The notes: generated from the sequence alone by a model not told the origin. A DNA stretch of 64,000 nucleotides from Duganella radicis (GCF_009720825.1 NZ_WNKY01000019.1:1-64000); one strand, 5' to 3'; positions 36,417 to 45,223 are shown, counted from the stretch's first letter. Program-made: numbers and translations.

Positions 36417-37598
36417 ATGAAACCCCACCACCGATTTGCCCTGGCCCTGACTGGCGCCATGCTGATCTCGTCATTGCCGGCGGGCGCAGCCAGTCTGACC
36501 GAACGCTACGAAGCGCTGCGCACCGAGCAACCCAAGCTGGCGCTGCGTGACGCTGCGGCCAGGTTGAACGTGTCGGAAGCGGAACTGCTGGCCGCCAACG
36601 GCATCGGCAAAACCGTCACCCGCTTGCAGGAAGGCGACAACGTGCCGCGCGAAATCATGCGCCGCGCGCTCGACCTCGGCAAAGTCATGGCGCTGACGCG
36701 CAATGAGAACGGCATCCTGGAGCGCACCGGCGTGGCGACGCACATGAAACCGCAGGAAGAAGTGACCGGCCTCGATGCGGACAAGGAAAAAGAGCGTGAA
36801 GCGCGCATGCGCAACATTGCCGGGGGCTATCTGGGGGGCGAGATCGACCTGCGTTTCACCTTCAAAAACTGGAAATACGCGTTTGCGGTGGCACAGCCGG
36901 GCAAGGACGGCGCGGTGTCGCGCAGCCTGCAATTCTTCGACGCCAGCGGCAATGCCGTGCACAAGGTATACGTGAAGAGCGACGCCGGCGTAGCCGTGTT
37001 CGACAAAATCGTGGCCGACTTCCGCAACCCGGTGCAAAGCGCCGACCTGAAAGTGGCGGCGGCGCCGGTGAAAAAAGCCGAGAAGCCGGACAGCGCGGTG
37101 GACGTGAAAGAATTCCAGCTGGCGTGGAACGAAATCAACGACGTCCACCAGTTCAACCGTCTGCTGAGCGAATTCGGCGTGACGCGTGAACAGGGGCTGC
37201 GTCTGGGACCGGTGGACAAAGTGCAGCGCATTACGCCGCAGGCTGTGCGCCAACTGCTGGAGCAGGCGGCCAAACAGCAGATCGACATCATGGCCTTCCT
37301 GGGCAACGACTCGGCGATTCAGATCTACAGCGGCAAAATCAACAAAGTGCAGGAAGCGGGCGGCTACTTCAACGTGCTGGACCCCGAATTCAACCTGCAC
37401 CTGCGAGACAGCGCGTTCGTGAGCGGCTACATCGTCAAGCGTGCGGGCGTGGTGAACGTCGAGTTCTACGACAAAGACGGCCGCGAAGTAGTGAGCTTCT
37501 TCGGCGTGCGCAGCCGCGAAAACCCCGTGCCACAAGCCTGGATCGACCTGACCGTGGCGCTGCCAAAAGCCAGCGCCAACAACCAGGCCAGCCAATAA
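36417..37598 (+). CDS. HemS/ChuS-type heme-binding protein with a signal peptide
   Basis: A 393-residue protein homologous over its length to HemS/ChuS/HmuS heme-handling proteins. The N-terminal repeat begins LTERYEALRTEQPKLALRDA and the second repeat begins near FQLAWNEINDVHQFNRLL, giving the two-lobed fold. Relatives are cytoplasmic, about 340-350 residues, and degrade or carry heme. Here the first 25 residues look like a signal peptide: KPHHR, a hydrophobic FALALTGAMLISSL and PAGAA for cleavage. The start is secure, since AAGGAG lies seven bases before the ATG. The gene follows the Fur-controlled receptor by 11 bases. Export to the periplasm would be unusual for this family. No hmuTUV transporter genes are adjacent. 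Confidence 0.8.
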   Translation: MKPHHRFALALTGAMLISSLPAGAASLTERYEALRTEQPKLALRDAAARLNVSEAELLAANGIGKTVTRLQEGDNVPREIMRRALDLGKVMALTRNENGILERTGVATHMKPQEEVTGLDADKEKEREARMRNIAGGYLGGEIDLRFTFKNWKYAFAVAQPGKDGAVSRSLQFFDASGNAVHKVYVKSDAGVAVFDKIVADFRNPVQSADLKVAAAPVKKAEKPDSAVDVKEFQLAWNEINDVHQFNRLLSEFGVTREQGLRLGPVDKVQRITPQAVRQLLEQAAKQQIDIMAFLGNDSAIQIYSGKINKVQEAGGYFNVLDPEFNLHLRDSAFVSGYIVKRAGVVNVEFYDKDGREVVSFFGVRSRENPVPQAWIDLTVALPKASANNQASQ

Positions 37599-37604
37599 AC
37601 AACC

Positions 37605-37682
37605 CGGGGTCAGTTCTTGCAATCCAACACGATCTCAGCCATATTTGGCTGAGCTCGTGTTGGATTGCAAGAACTGACCCCG
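37605..37682. repeat. 78-nt near-perfect palindrome (REP/RAYT-type element)
   Basis: Arms of 28 identical bases (37605-37632 and 37655-37682) are continued by 8 more paired bases (37634-37641 with 37646-37653) after one mismatch, around the loop TATT. The outer ends read GGGGTCAGTTCTTGC and its complement. Palindromes with GGGGTCAG ends are typical of REP elements mobilised by RAYT (REP-associated tyrosine transposase) enzymes in proteobacteria. It sits between two convergent genes and can act as a bidirectional terminator. Confidence 0.8.
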
Positions 37683-37686
37683 AATT

Positions 37687-38892
37687 TTAGGCGAGGGCGG
37701 CGCGGCCGAGGGCTGGGTCGTCGGTGAAGAAGCCGTCGATGCCGGCGGCGATGTAGCGCTTTATTTCGGCGATGGAGCCGGCTTCGTTGCGGGCGGTGTT
37801 GCCCGCGTTGTTGCGGAAGTCGGCCGCCAGGAAGTTGTTTTCTGGACGGAAGGTCCATGGCTCCACGCGCAGACCCGCTTTGTGCGCGTCTTCCACCAGC
37901 GACGATGGCCCGGCCAGCGACCCGTCTTTGTTCAACGGGATGACCGCGCGCGTCGGCGGCGCCACCACGTCGGCATATTGCGCGATGTCTTTCAGGCCCG
38001 CCGGCGTCAGCATTTGCGCGAACGTCAGCGTGCCGCCAGCCGCCACCACGTCCATCGGACGTACGTTCTCAGTGATCACCAGTTGCATCAGCCGCAGATT
38101 GGCGCGTCGCCCCAGTTTGCCCCGCAGGTATTTCAGGTTGGCGATTTCAAACGACTGGATTTCCACCGGGTTGCGGCGCGTGTAGTCGTGCGCGCTCAAT
38201 ATCGCCAGGAAGCGGTCTTCCAGCGGCAAACCCACGCTGGCAAAGTAGGTCGAATGCTTGAGCTCCGGCACGATGCCGACGATACGCCCGCGCGCCGCCG
38301 ATTCCGCCGCCACGAAGTCGATGATTTCTTCAAACGTCACCACCTGGAACATGCCGTTGTATTCGGCGCTGCCCGGACGGTATTGCGGGATGCGTTCCAC
38401 CGCGCGCAGCGTTTTCAATTCGGCCAGCGTGAAGTCGTCCACGAACCAGCCTTCGTGCGTTTCGCCGTCGATGGTCTTGCGCGTCTTGCGGCTGGCAAAT
38501 TCCGGATGGCTGGCGACGTCCGTGGTTTCGCTCAAAAACGCTTCGTGGCGCGCCACCAGCACGCCATCCTTGGTGCTGACCAGATCCGGCTCGACATAGT
38601 CGGCGCCGTCGGCGATCGCTTTGGCGTACGACGCCAGCGTGTGCTCCGGACGCAGCGCGCTGGCGCCACGGTGGCCGAACACCAGCGGACGGCCAGCGCC
38701 CGTACCCACCGGGGCGATGCCCGGCAGGCCGGACAGGTCGGCATTGCCGCTCGCCGCTGCCGTGCCCGCCGTCAGCGCGGTCACGCCTTTGGCCAGCGCG
38801 GAGGAGGACAGCAGCAGCGAGCCGCCGGCCACCGCCGCCGTCTGGATGAAGCCGCGACGCGAGAGTCGCTTGGGCAAATAAAGTGTGTTCAT
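37687..38892 (-). CDS. glpQ: glycerophosphodiester phosphodiesterase (Tat-exported)
   Basis: A 401-residue GDPD-family enzyme. The N terminus has a twin-arginine signal, SRRGFIQTA, followed by a hydrophobic stretch and LAKG, so it should be exported folded. The catalytic domain shows FGHRGASALRPEHTL, VEPDLVSTKDGVLVARHE (metal-binding Glu and Asp and the second His) and VVTFEEI. It releases glycerol 3-phosphate and alcohols from glycerophosphodiesters. Its ATG overlaps the stop of the TonB receptor gene by 4 bases, so the two are translated together; a possible Pho box precedes the pair. A role in scavenging phosphate or glycerol from phospholipid products is likely. Confidence 0.92.
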   Translation of the reverse strand: MNTLYLPKRLSRRGFIQTAAVAGGSLLLSSSALAKGVTALTAGTAAASGNADLSGLPGIAPVGTGAGRPLVFGHRGASALRPEHTLASYAKAIADGADYVEPDLVSTKDGVLVARHEAFLSETTDVASHPEFASRKTRKTIDGETHEGWFVDDFTLAELKTLRAVERIPQYRPGSAEYNGMFQVVTFEEIIDFVAAESAARGRIVGIVPELKHSTYFASVGLPLEDRFLAILSAHDYTRRNPVEIQSFEIANLKYLRGKLGRRANLRLMQLVITENVRPMDVVAAGGTLTFAQMLTPAGLKDIAQYADVVAPPTRAVIPLNKDGSLAGPSSLVEDAHKAGLRVEPWTFRPENNFLAADFRNNAGNTARNEAGSIAEIKRYIAAGIDGFFTDDPALGRAALA

Positions 38893-41255
38893 CAGAAGTC
38901 TGCCATCAAGGTCAGGAAGCCCTGGCGTGGGGCGATAGGGAAGGTATTGTACGTGCCGCTGGCCGCGCCCACCACCACGTTGAGGTCGCCCTCTTTGTTG
39001 GTCAGGTTGGTCACGTTCAGGCGGTAGCGCGCGTTCTTGACCCAGCCGCCGTTCAGGAACGCCAGCTTGCCCGAGACGCCCAGGTTGGTCAGGAAGTAGC
39101 TCTTCACGGACAGGTCGTTGGTGTAGGTGGCGTAGCGCTTGCCGACATAGTCGCCGCTCAGCTGGAATTCGGTGTCGGCCACGGTCAGGGTGGCGACGAA
39201 TTTATCCATCCATTCCGGGCTGCCCGGCACTTTTTTGCCGGCGGTGAACACGGTGTCCTTGCCGCTGACGTAGTTGTCGTCGTACTTGGACTGGTTATAC
39301 GACAGCGCGTTGTACAGCGAGAAGTTGCGGCCAAAGTGCAGGGTGCCAGACAGGTCGATGCCGTTGGTTTTCACGCTGCCGACGTTGGTCAGCACCGCCA
39401 GGTTGCCGCCGATGATGGAGGTGATCACCGAGGTCGGGCTGATTTGCAGCAGACGGTCCTTGAAGTCGACGTGGTAGACGTTGACCTGGCCGTCAAACGC
39501 GCTCAGCGCACCCCAGTTCAGCTGGTGGCTGGTGCGCAGGCCGGCTTCGTAGGTGATCGAGGTTTCCGGCTTGGCGGTGGCCTTGAACAGGTCGAACGCG
39601 CCCTGGCTCGACAAGCTCCATGGCGACACGCCGCCGCCACCGTAGGTCACGAACTGGCGCATGTTTTTCTGCACGTTGAAGAAGGCCTGGTCTTGCGCGG
39701 TGATGTCCCAGCGGCCGCCGATCTGCGGCAGGAACCATTTCTTGGTGATGATCTCACCGACCGGCAACGCGTTCGAGTTGGCGATGGCGCCCACTTTCGG
39801 CTGCACCGGGAACTGGCCTTCGGCAAATTGCAGGCTGGATTTGAAGCCGGCCTGCAGCGCGAAGTCCGGCGACACGCGCCACTCGTCTTGCAGATGCAGC
39901 TGGGCGACTTTGTTGTTGATCTCGCTGCCGTACTGGGTGATCAGCGGATTGCCTGGACGGTCGTATGGCGAGCTTGGATTGTTCACATCCAGCGCGTACC
40001 AGCGGCGATAGGCCGACGAGCGGTTGTGCTCCAGCCAGAAGCCGGCTTGCAGCTTGTGGTCGCCCAGCTCGGTGTTCAGGGTCGACATCCAGCCGTTGCG
40101 GTTGATGGCGTACTCGGTGGTGCGGGTGGCGTAGCCCGAGTTGCCGAACACCTGTTTCAGGTTCTGGCCCGGGAAGTAGACCGCGAACAGCGCCGGCAGG
40201 CCGGCCACGCCGATCGGACCGGCCACCACGCCGACGCCGTCGTCATTGTGATAGTAGATCTGGTTGGTCCACGAGGTGGTGTCGGTCAGATTGGTTTCGA
40301 ACTTGGCGTAGGTCAGGTAATCGGTACGCTGGGCGTCGCTGTAGTAGTTGCGGTAGTTGTTGCCTTCCGCTGGAGGCGTGGCGCCGGTGGCCGACAGGTA
40401 GGACAGCGCCTGCTGGAAGTTCGGGTACATGAACGGACGGGTGTACGGCTGGTACTTCTCGGTGGCCGAGTGCACGGTGCTGTCTTCGTTCGGTTCGATC
40501 TTGTCCGAGTACGCGGCGTAGATGGTCAGGCGGCCCAGGCTGCTGCTGTTGATGAACTTGGCGTTGATCTGGTCGCCGCCCTGGCGGCCGTTGAAGTCCC
40601 AGGCTTTCTGTTCGTGGTGCACGCCGGAGATATAGGCGCTGTTGCCGTCGCCGAAGTTGCCGGTGTCATAGCGCAGATAGGTACGCGAGGTCTTGTAGCT
40701 GCCCACGGTCTGCTGCACGGCGACGTTGCGGCTGGCCAGCGGATTGCTGGAGAAGGTCTCGATGGTGCCGCCCAGGTTGCTGGTGGAGGCGGTGGCCAGG
40801 TCGCCGGCGCCGGACGACAGGATCACGCGGCCGACGTTTTCGCTGGTGATGGCGCGCTGTGGCGACAGGCCGTTGTAGTTGCCGTACTGCTGGTCGCCCA
40901 GCGGCACGCCGTCCATGGTGTAGCCCAGCTGCTGGCCGCTGAAGCCGTGGATGAACAGCGACAGGTTTTGTTCGTTGTTGCCCCATGGGTCGGCGGTCTG
41001 GAAGCTCACGCCCGGCAGGGTTTGCAGCGCTTTCAGCGGGTTCACGCCCGGCAGGATTTTCTGCATGTCGCTCTTGCTCAGTTCGACCGAGGAGCGGGTT
41101 TTGCGGGTGGCGACTTCGACGGTGGCGATCGGGGCAGCGGCGGCGGCTTCGACTTCCGGCGCGTCGTTCGCAGCCATGTCGGCGACGGCGGCGGCCACGT
41201 TGGCGGCCATGGCCAGCATCGGGATGGTCAGGGCTGCGAGGAATTTCTTGTTCAT
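38892..41255 (-). CDS. TonB-dependent receptor coupled to glpQ
   Basis: A 787-residue outer-membrane receptor. A signal peptide (MNKKFLAALTIPMLAMAANVAA) and an Ala-rich N-terminal linker are followed by a plug with SKSDMQKILPGVNPLKALQTLPGV and QLGYTMDGVPLGDQQYG, and a barrel ending near FLTLMADF. The stop overlaps the glpQ start, and this order suggests that it imports the substrate or product of that enzyme, for example glycerophosphodiesters. No biochemical precedent can be cited from the sequence. A candidate Pho box lies 52 bases before its start. Confidence 0.88.
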   Translation of the reverse strand: MNKKFLAALTIPMLAMAANVAAAVADMAANDAPEVEAAAAAPIATVEVATRKTRSSVELSKSDMQKILPGVNPLKALQTLPGVSFQTADPWGNNEQNLSLFIHGFSGQQLGYTMDGVPLGDQQYGNYNGLSPQRAITSENVGRVILSSGAGDLATASTSNLGGTIETFSSNPLASRNVAVQQTVGSYKTSRTYLRYDTGNFGDGNSAYISGVHHEQKAWDFNGRQGGDQINAKFINSSSLGRLTIYAAYSDKIEPNEDSTVHSATEKYQPYTRPFMYPNFQQALSYLSATGATPPAEGNNYRNYYSDAQRTDYLTYAKFETNLTDTTSWTNQIYYHNDDGVGVVAGPIGVAGLPALFAVYFPGQNLKQVFGNSGYATRTTEYAINRNGWMSTLNTELGDHKLQAGFWLEHNRSSAYRRWYALDVNNPSSPYDRPGNPLITQYGSEINNKVAQLHLQDEWRVSPDFALQAGFKSSLQFAEGQFPVQPKVGAIANSNALPVGEIITKKWFLPQIGGRWDITAQDQAFFNVQKNMRQFVTYGGGGVSPWSLSSQGAFDLFKATAKPETSITYEAGLRTSHQLNWGALSAFDGQVNVYHVDFKDRLLQISPTSVITSIIGGNLAVLTNVGSVKTNGIDLSGTLHFGRNFSLYNALSYNQSKYDDNYVSGKDTVFTAGKKVPGSPEWMDKFVATLTVADTEFQLSGDYVGKRYATYTNDLSVKSYFLTNLGVSGKLAFLNGGWVKNARYRLNVTNLTNKEGDLNVVVGAASGTYNTFPIAPRQGFLTLMADF

Positions 41256-41306
41256 ATTTTGCTCAGGTTGGGGAATGATTAACGCTGCGCATCATAGGGG
41301 CCGAGT

Positions 41307-41324
41307 GTTACCGGATCATGACGT
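41307..41324 (-). promoter_or_regulatory. candidate Pho box upstream of receptor-glpQ operon
   Basis: The minus strand reads ACGTCATGATCCGGTAAC, matching the Pho box consensus at 11 of 18 positions. The first half-site (GTCAT) is good and the second (GTAAC) weaker. It sits 52 bases from the start codon, the same distance as the much better box at cpdB. Confidence 0.4.
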
Positions 41325-41369
41325 GCGCGATGCGTTACACTGCTGTCTGGAAATAAGGAGAACGCTACG

Positions 41370-41681
41370 ATGCGCAGATTTTTGTTGGCGGCCTTGCCAC
41401 TGGTGTTGGCGGCCTGCTCGATCGACCAGTCCAGGCTGGGCAATTTCGTCAACCAGACCGTGCAACCCGGCATGCCGATGGAGCAGGCGCTGGTGCGCAT
41501 GCAGGCCGAGGGCTTTTACTGCAACGCCGGCAGCGGCGCCGATGCGGTGATTCCCTGCACGCGCACGTACGAACGCCTGATCCGCAAGAACTGCGTGGAG
41601 CGCGTCGATCTCGTGCGCAGCGCCACCAATGTGAAAAACCTTGGCGCCGTCGATGTGCTGGAAGTGAAGTGTCCTCAATAA
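41370..41681 (+). CDS. small lipoprotein of unknown function
   Basis: A 103-residue protein with a lipoprotein signal peptide (MRRFLLAALPLVLAAC, lipobox LAAC). The mature part contains four further Cys residues, enough for two disulfides. I do not recognise the family; the segment VQPGMPMEQALVRMQAEGF resembles the SmpA/OmlA-like pattern of small envelope lipoproteins but only weakly. AAGGAG lies about ten bases before the ATG. Its stop codon shares one base with the start of the transporter gene, so the two are probably translated together. Confidence 0.75.
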   Translation: MRRFLLAALPLVLAACSIDQSRLGNFVNQTVQPGMPMEQALVRMQAEGFYCNAGSGADAVIPCTRTYERLIRKNCVERVDLVRSATNVKNLGAVDVLEVKCPQ

Positions 41682-42646
41682 TGAAGCGTCCCCGTTTTTT
41701 GCCAGATAACTTTACGCTGGCGATGATCGCGACTGTGATCGCGGCCAGTGTGTTCCCATGCCACGGCCAGGGCGCCGTGATTTTCAATAACATCACCCAT
41801 GTGGGCGTGTCGCTGCTGTTCTTCCTGCACGGCGCCAAGCTGTCGCGCGAGGCGGTGATTGCCGGCGTGACGCATTGGCGTCTGCATTTGCTGGTGCTGC
41901 TGTGTACGTTCGCGCTGTTCCCGCTGCTGGGGCTGGTGTTGAAGCCGGTGCTGACGCCGCTGGTGACGCCGGATTTGTATCTGGGCATACTATTCCTGTG
42001 CATGCTGCCGTCGACCGTGCAATCGTCGATCGCCTTCACGGCGGCGGCGCGCGGCAATGTGCCGGCGGCGATTTGCTCGGCCTCGGCGTCCAACTTGTTC
42101 GGCATCTTCATCACGCCGGTGCTGGTGGGCTTGCTGACCTCGGCGCAGATGTCGGGCGGTTCGCCGCTGGAATCGGCGATGCAGATCGCCTTGCAGCTGT
42201 TGCTGCCTTTCATTGCCGGCCAGGTGGCGCGGCGCTGGATCGGCGCGTGGGTGGAGCGGCACAAGCCGCTGACGCGCATGGTCGATCAGGGCTCGATCCT
42301 GCTGGTGGTGTACACCGCGTTCAGCGAGGCGGTGGGGCAGGGCTTGTGGCACCAGGTGTCGTGGGCCACGCTGGCCGGGCTGATGCTGATTAACGTGCTG
42401 CTGCTCGGACTGGTGATGGGCATCAGCGCGCAGGCCGCGCGCCGTCTCGGTTTCAATCGCGAGGACCGGATTGCGATTGTGTTTTGCGGATCGAAGAAGA
42501 GTCTGGCCAGCGGCGTGCCGATGGCCAAAGTCTTGTTCGCAGGCAGCGCGCTGGGCGCGGTGGTGCTGCCCTTGATGCTGTTCCACCAGTTGCAGCTGAT
42601 GGTCTGCGCCGTGCTGGCGCAGCGCTACGCGAAAGAAGCCCCGTAA
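41681..42646 (+). CDS. bile acid:sodium symporter family transporter (YfeH-like)
   Basis: A 321-residue membrane protein with about ten hydrophobic helices, of the SBF-like (PF13593-type) group. Family segments are LFFLHGAKLSREAV in the second helix region, LPSTVQSSIAFTAAARGN and FCGSKKSLASGVPMA. Members are predicted sodium-coupled transporters of organic anions; the substrate is unknown. The ATG at 41681 directly follows the lipoprotein stop; a GTG at 41669 would add four residues. It converges on hslO. Confidence 0.88.
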   Translation: MKRPRFLPDNFTLAMIATVIAASVFPCHGQGAVIFNNITHVGVSLLFFLHGAKLSREAVIAGVTHWRLHLLVLLCTFALFPLLGLVLKPVLTPLVTPDLYLGILFLCMLPSTVQSSIAFTAAARGNVPAAICSASASNLFGIFITPVLVGLLTSAQMSGGSPLESAMQIALQLLLPFIAGQVARRWIGAWVERHKPLTRMVDQGSILLVVYTAFSEAVGQGLWHQVSWATLAGLMLINVLLLGLVMGISAQAARRLGFNREDRIAIVFCGSKKSLASGVPMAKVLFAGSALGAVVLPLMLFHQLQLMVCAVLAQRYAKEAP

Positions 42647-42677
42647 ATTAGGTTCCGGCCTCCGCCGGAACCCAATT

Positions 42678-43625
42678 TTAGTGCTTGGCTTCGCCGGCCG
42701 GCAGCAGGGTCTCGACGGGCGCGTCGCTGGCGAACAGCTGCGCGCAGTCGACCTTGTCATACTCGTAGTGCTGGCCGCAGAAGTCGCAGTTCACGCCTAC
42801 GGTGCCGTGCTCGGCAATCACGCTGTCCACTTCCGCGCGGCCCAGCATCTTCAACATATTGCCCACCTTCTCGCGCGTGCAGCTGCAATGGAATTGCGGA
42901 TGCAGCGGATCGAACACGCGGATGGTCTCTTCCCAGAACAGGCGCTGGATCAGCACGTCGATGCCGGTGCTCAGCAGTTCCTCTTGCTTCAGCGTCGAAC
43001 CGAGGATGACCGCGCGGTTCCACGTCTCCAGCGCTTCTTCCTGATTCAGCGGCGTGGCTTCGGCCTTGCCGCCGTGGTAAGGCAGCTTTTGCAGCAGCAG
43101 GCCGCGCGAGACATGATCGTCCGCAGCCAGCCACAGCTTGGTGTCCAGCTGTTCCGAGCGCAGCATGTAGTTTTCGATGACGGTCGCCACGTCGTCGCCA
43201 TCCAGCGGCACCACGCCCTGGTACGGCTGCTGGCCCGGCACTTTTTCCAGCGGGTCCAGGGTGATGATGAAACGGCCCTTGCCGTGCGCGTTCAGCAGCG
43301 AAGTCAGGTTGGCGTCGTCGGCGATTGCGGCGTCCGGATTCAGCTTGGCGGTGGCGCGCAGGCGCAGCTCGGCGTCGCACTCGACCACCAGCAGGCGCAC
43401 CGGACCGTCGCCATGGATTTGCATGATGATGGAGCCATTGAATTTCAGATTGGCCGACAGCAGCGCGGCCGCAGCCGTCATCTGGCCCAGCAGCTTCTTG
43501 ACGGCGGGCGGGTAGTCGTGACGCGCCTGCACTTCGCGCCAGGTGGCGGAAATGTCGATCAGCTCGCCACGCACGGCGGCGTTATCGAAGATGAATTTTT
43601 GCAGGGTGTCCTGGGTGATGCTCAT
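42678..43625 (-). CDS. hslO: Hsp33 redox-regulated chaperone
   Basis: A 315-residue Hsp33. This cytoplasmic holdase is activated by oxidation and unfolding. The zinc-binding redox switch is intact: HCSC and, 27-32 residues later, CDFC near the C terminus. The N-terminal core includes VRLLVVECDAELRLRATAKL. The ATG at 43625 begins the conserved part (MSITQDTLQKFIF). The gene follows a gamma carbonic anhydrase-like gene after 4 bases and is probably in the same operon. Confidence 0.95.
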   Translation of the reverse strand: MSITQDTLQKFIFDNAAVRGELIDISATWREVQARHDYPPAVKKLLGQMTAAAALLSANLKFNGSIIMQIHGDGPVRLLVVECDAELRLRATAKLNPDAAIADDANLTSLLNAHGKGRFIITLDPLEKVPGQQPYQGVVPLDGDDVATVIENYMLRSEQLDTKLWLAADDHVSRGLLLQKLPYHGGKAEATPLNQEEALETWNRAVILGSTLKQEELLSTGIDVLIQRLFWEETIRVFDPLHPQFHCSCTREKVGNMLKMLGRAEVDSVIAEHGTVGVNCDFCGQHYEYDKVDCAQLFASDAPVETLLPAGEAKH

Positions 43626-43629
43626 TGTG

Positions 43630-44154
43630 TTATCCGATCTTTTTGAGTTGCGTCTTGAACAGTTGGCCGCGTTTGACATAGCTGTCGGCGCTGCCTTGCA
43701 GGGCGGCGACTTCCTCCGCCGTCAGCTGGCGCGCGACCTTGGCCGGGGCGCCGATGATCAGCGAGTGGTCCGGGAATTCCTTGCCCTCGGTGACCAGCGC
43801 GCCGGCGCCAACCAGGCAACCGTTGCCGATTTTGGCGCCATTCAGGATCACGGCCTGAATGCCGACCAGCGAGCCGTCGCCGATGGTGCAGCCATGCAGC
43901 ATGGCCTGGTGGCCGATGGTCACGTTGCGGCCCACGGTGAGCGGGTAGCCCATGTCCGTGTGCATGACCGTGCCTTCCTGCACATTGCTATTTTCACCGA
44001 TGGTGATACGCTCGTTGTCGCCGCGCAGCGTGGCGCCGAACCACACCGACGCCTGCTCATGCAGGCTGACCTTGCCAATCACAGTGGCATTCTCGGCAAC
44101 AAATGACGATGCGGCGATCTCGGGCGTGTGATCGCCTAGTTGATATATTGGCAT
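43630..44154 (-). CDS. gamma carbonic anhydrase family protein
   Basis: A 174-residue left-handed beta-helix protein. The hexapeptide-repeat pattern is plain, and the metal-binding histidines are visible in GTVMHTDMG and TIGHQAMLHGC. It belongs to the YrdA/PaaY branch; activity could be carbonic anhydrase or unknown. It lies 4 bases before hslO on the same strand and diverges from the hydrolase gene at 44303. It resembles the other gamma-class protein in this window (33447-33977) in fold but is clearly a different orthologue. Confidence 0.88.
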   Translation of the reverse strand: MPIYQLGDHTPEIAASSFVAENATVIGKVSLHEQASVWFGATLRGDNERITIGENSNVQEGTVMHTDMGYPLTVGRNVTIGHQAMLHGCTIGDGSLVGIQAVILNGAKIGNGCLVGAGALVTEGKEFPDHSLIIGAPAKVARQLTAEEVAALQGSADSYVKRGQLFKTQLKKIG

Positions 44155-44302
44155 TGGAAACCTGGTTGTGTGCGGTGGGATGGCGCTATTTTACGCCGGC
44201 TTTTAGTTTGCCCGACTATCGAACGGTCGTGCTATTATTTTGCTTCACTGCCAGCAAGGTTACGATATGGCGCTGGCTCTCCCATTTTCAAGGCATCGCA
44301 TC

Positions 44303-45187
44303 ATGACCCACAAACCGTCCCGTTCCGAATTCCTGACCATTCGCGGCCTGCGCAGCCACGTGCGCCACTGGGGCAAGGAGGGCGCACCCAAGCTGTTCAT
44401 GATGCACGGCTGGATGGATGTGGGCGCATCGTTCCAGTTCGTGGTGGATGAGCTGAAGCACGACTGGCACGTGATCGCACCGGACTGGCGCGGCTTCGGC
44501 CTGTCGCAGCGCAACGGCCTCGATACCTACTGGTTCCCGGATTATCTGGCCGACCTTGACGCCATCCTGCGCCACTACTCGCCGGATCAGGCCGTGAACC
44601 TGCTGGGACACAGCATGGGCGGCAACATCGTCGGCCTGTACGCGGGCGCGCGTCCGGAGCGCGTCAAAAAACTGATCAACCTGGAAGGTGCGGGCCTGCG
44701 CTCGTCCAGGCCGGAGCAGGCGCCGGGCCGTTACGCCAAGTGGATGGACAGCGTGCTGGAAAAGCAGGAGATGCGCGCTTATCCGAATCAGGCCGCCGTC
44801 GCCGCACGCCTGCAAAAGACCAATCCACGCCTGAGCGACGACAAGGCCGCCTTCCTGGCCCAGCACTGGTCGGCGCAAAACGACGCCGGCGAATGGGAAA
44901 TCCTCGGCGACCCGATCCACAAGCAAGCCGGCCCGCTGCCATACCATGTCGACGACGTGATGGCCTGCTGGAGCGCGATCACCGCGCCGGTGCTGTGGGT
45001 GGAGGCCGACCAGACCAATATGTGGGACTGGATGGGCGCCAAGCCGGCCGGCCGCGTGGAACTGGAACGCCGCCTCGGCCACCTGCGCGACGTCACCAAG
45101 AAAATGGTCTACGACGCCGGCCACATGCTCCACCACGACCAGCCCGCCGACCTGGCGCGAATGATCGAGGAATTCCTCCTCGCGTAA
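44303..45187 (+). CDS. alpha/beta hydrolase
   Basis: A 294-residue alpha/beta hydrolase. It has the oxyanion segment MMHGWMDVGASFQF, the nucleophile elbow GHSMGG near residue 107 and the probable catalytic His in DAGHMLHHDQP. No signal peptide is present with the ATG at 44303; earlier in-frame ATGs at 44240 and 44267 would add a hydrophilic extension and lack binding sites. The closest general class is the epoxide hydrolase/esterase type, but the substrate is unknown. It stands alone, divergent from the gamma carbonic anhydrase-hslO operon. Confidence 0.84.
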   Translation: MTHKPSRSEFLTIRGLRSHVRHWGKEGAPKLFMMHGWMDVGASFQFVVDELKHDWHVIAPDWRGFGLSQRNGLDTYWFPDYLADLDAILRHYSPDQAVNLLGHSMGGNIVGLYAGARPERVKKLINLEGAGLRSSRPEQAPGRYAKWMDSVLEKQEMRAYPNQAAVAARLQKTNPRLSDDKAAFLAQHWSAQNDAGEWEILGDPIHKQAGPLPYHVDDVMACWSAITAPVLWVEADQTNMWDWMGAKPAGRVELERRLGHLRDVTKKMVYDAGHMLHHDQPADLARMIEEFLLA

Positions 45188-45194
45188 GAATCGC

Positions 45195-45223
45195 TTGCCA
45201 TGCGTTTGTTTTTTCGGCATGAT
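45195..45223 (+). promoter_or_regulatory. possible promoter of the leader and threonine dehydratase-like gene
   Basis: TTGCCA (45195-45200) and CATGAT (45218-45223) are separated by 17 bases, matching the consensus in 5 and 4 of 6 positions. Transcription would start near 45230, almost at the ATG at 45231. Confidence 0.35.

Noticed and set aside
38883..41282. A 799-residue open frame on the plus strand opposite the TonB receptor
   Set aside because: It is antisense to a clear receptor gene, rich in Val, Ala, Gly, His and Arg without domains, and is explained by high GC at third positions. Similar frames at 2394-4232, 5170-7098, 11368-13653, 16480-18735 and 20655-23147 were rejected for the same reason.
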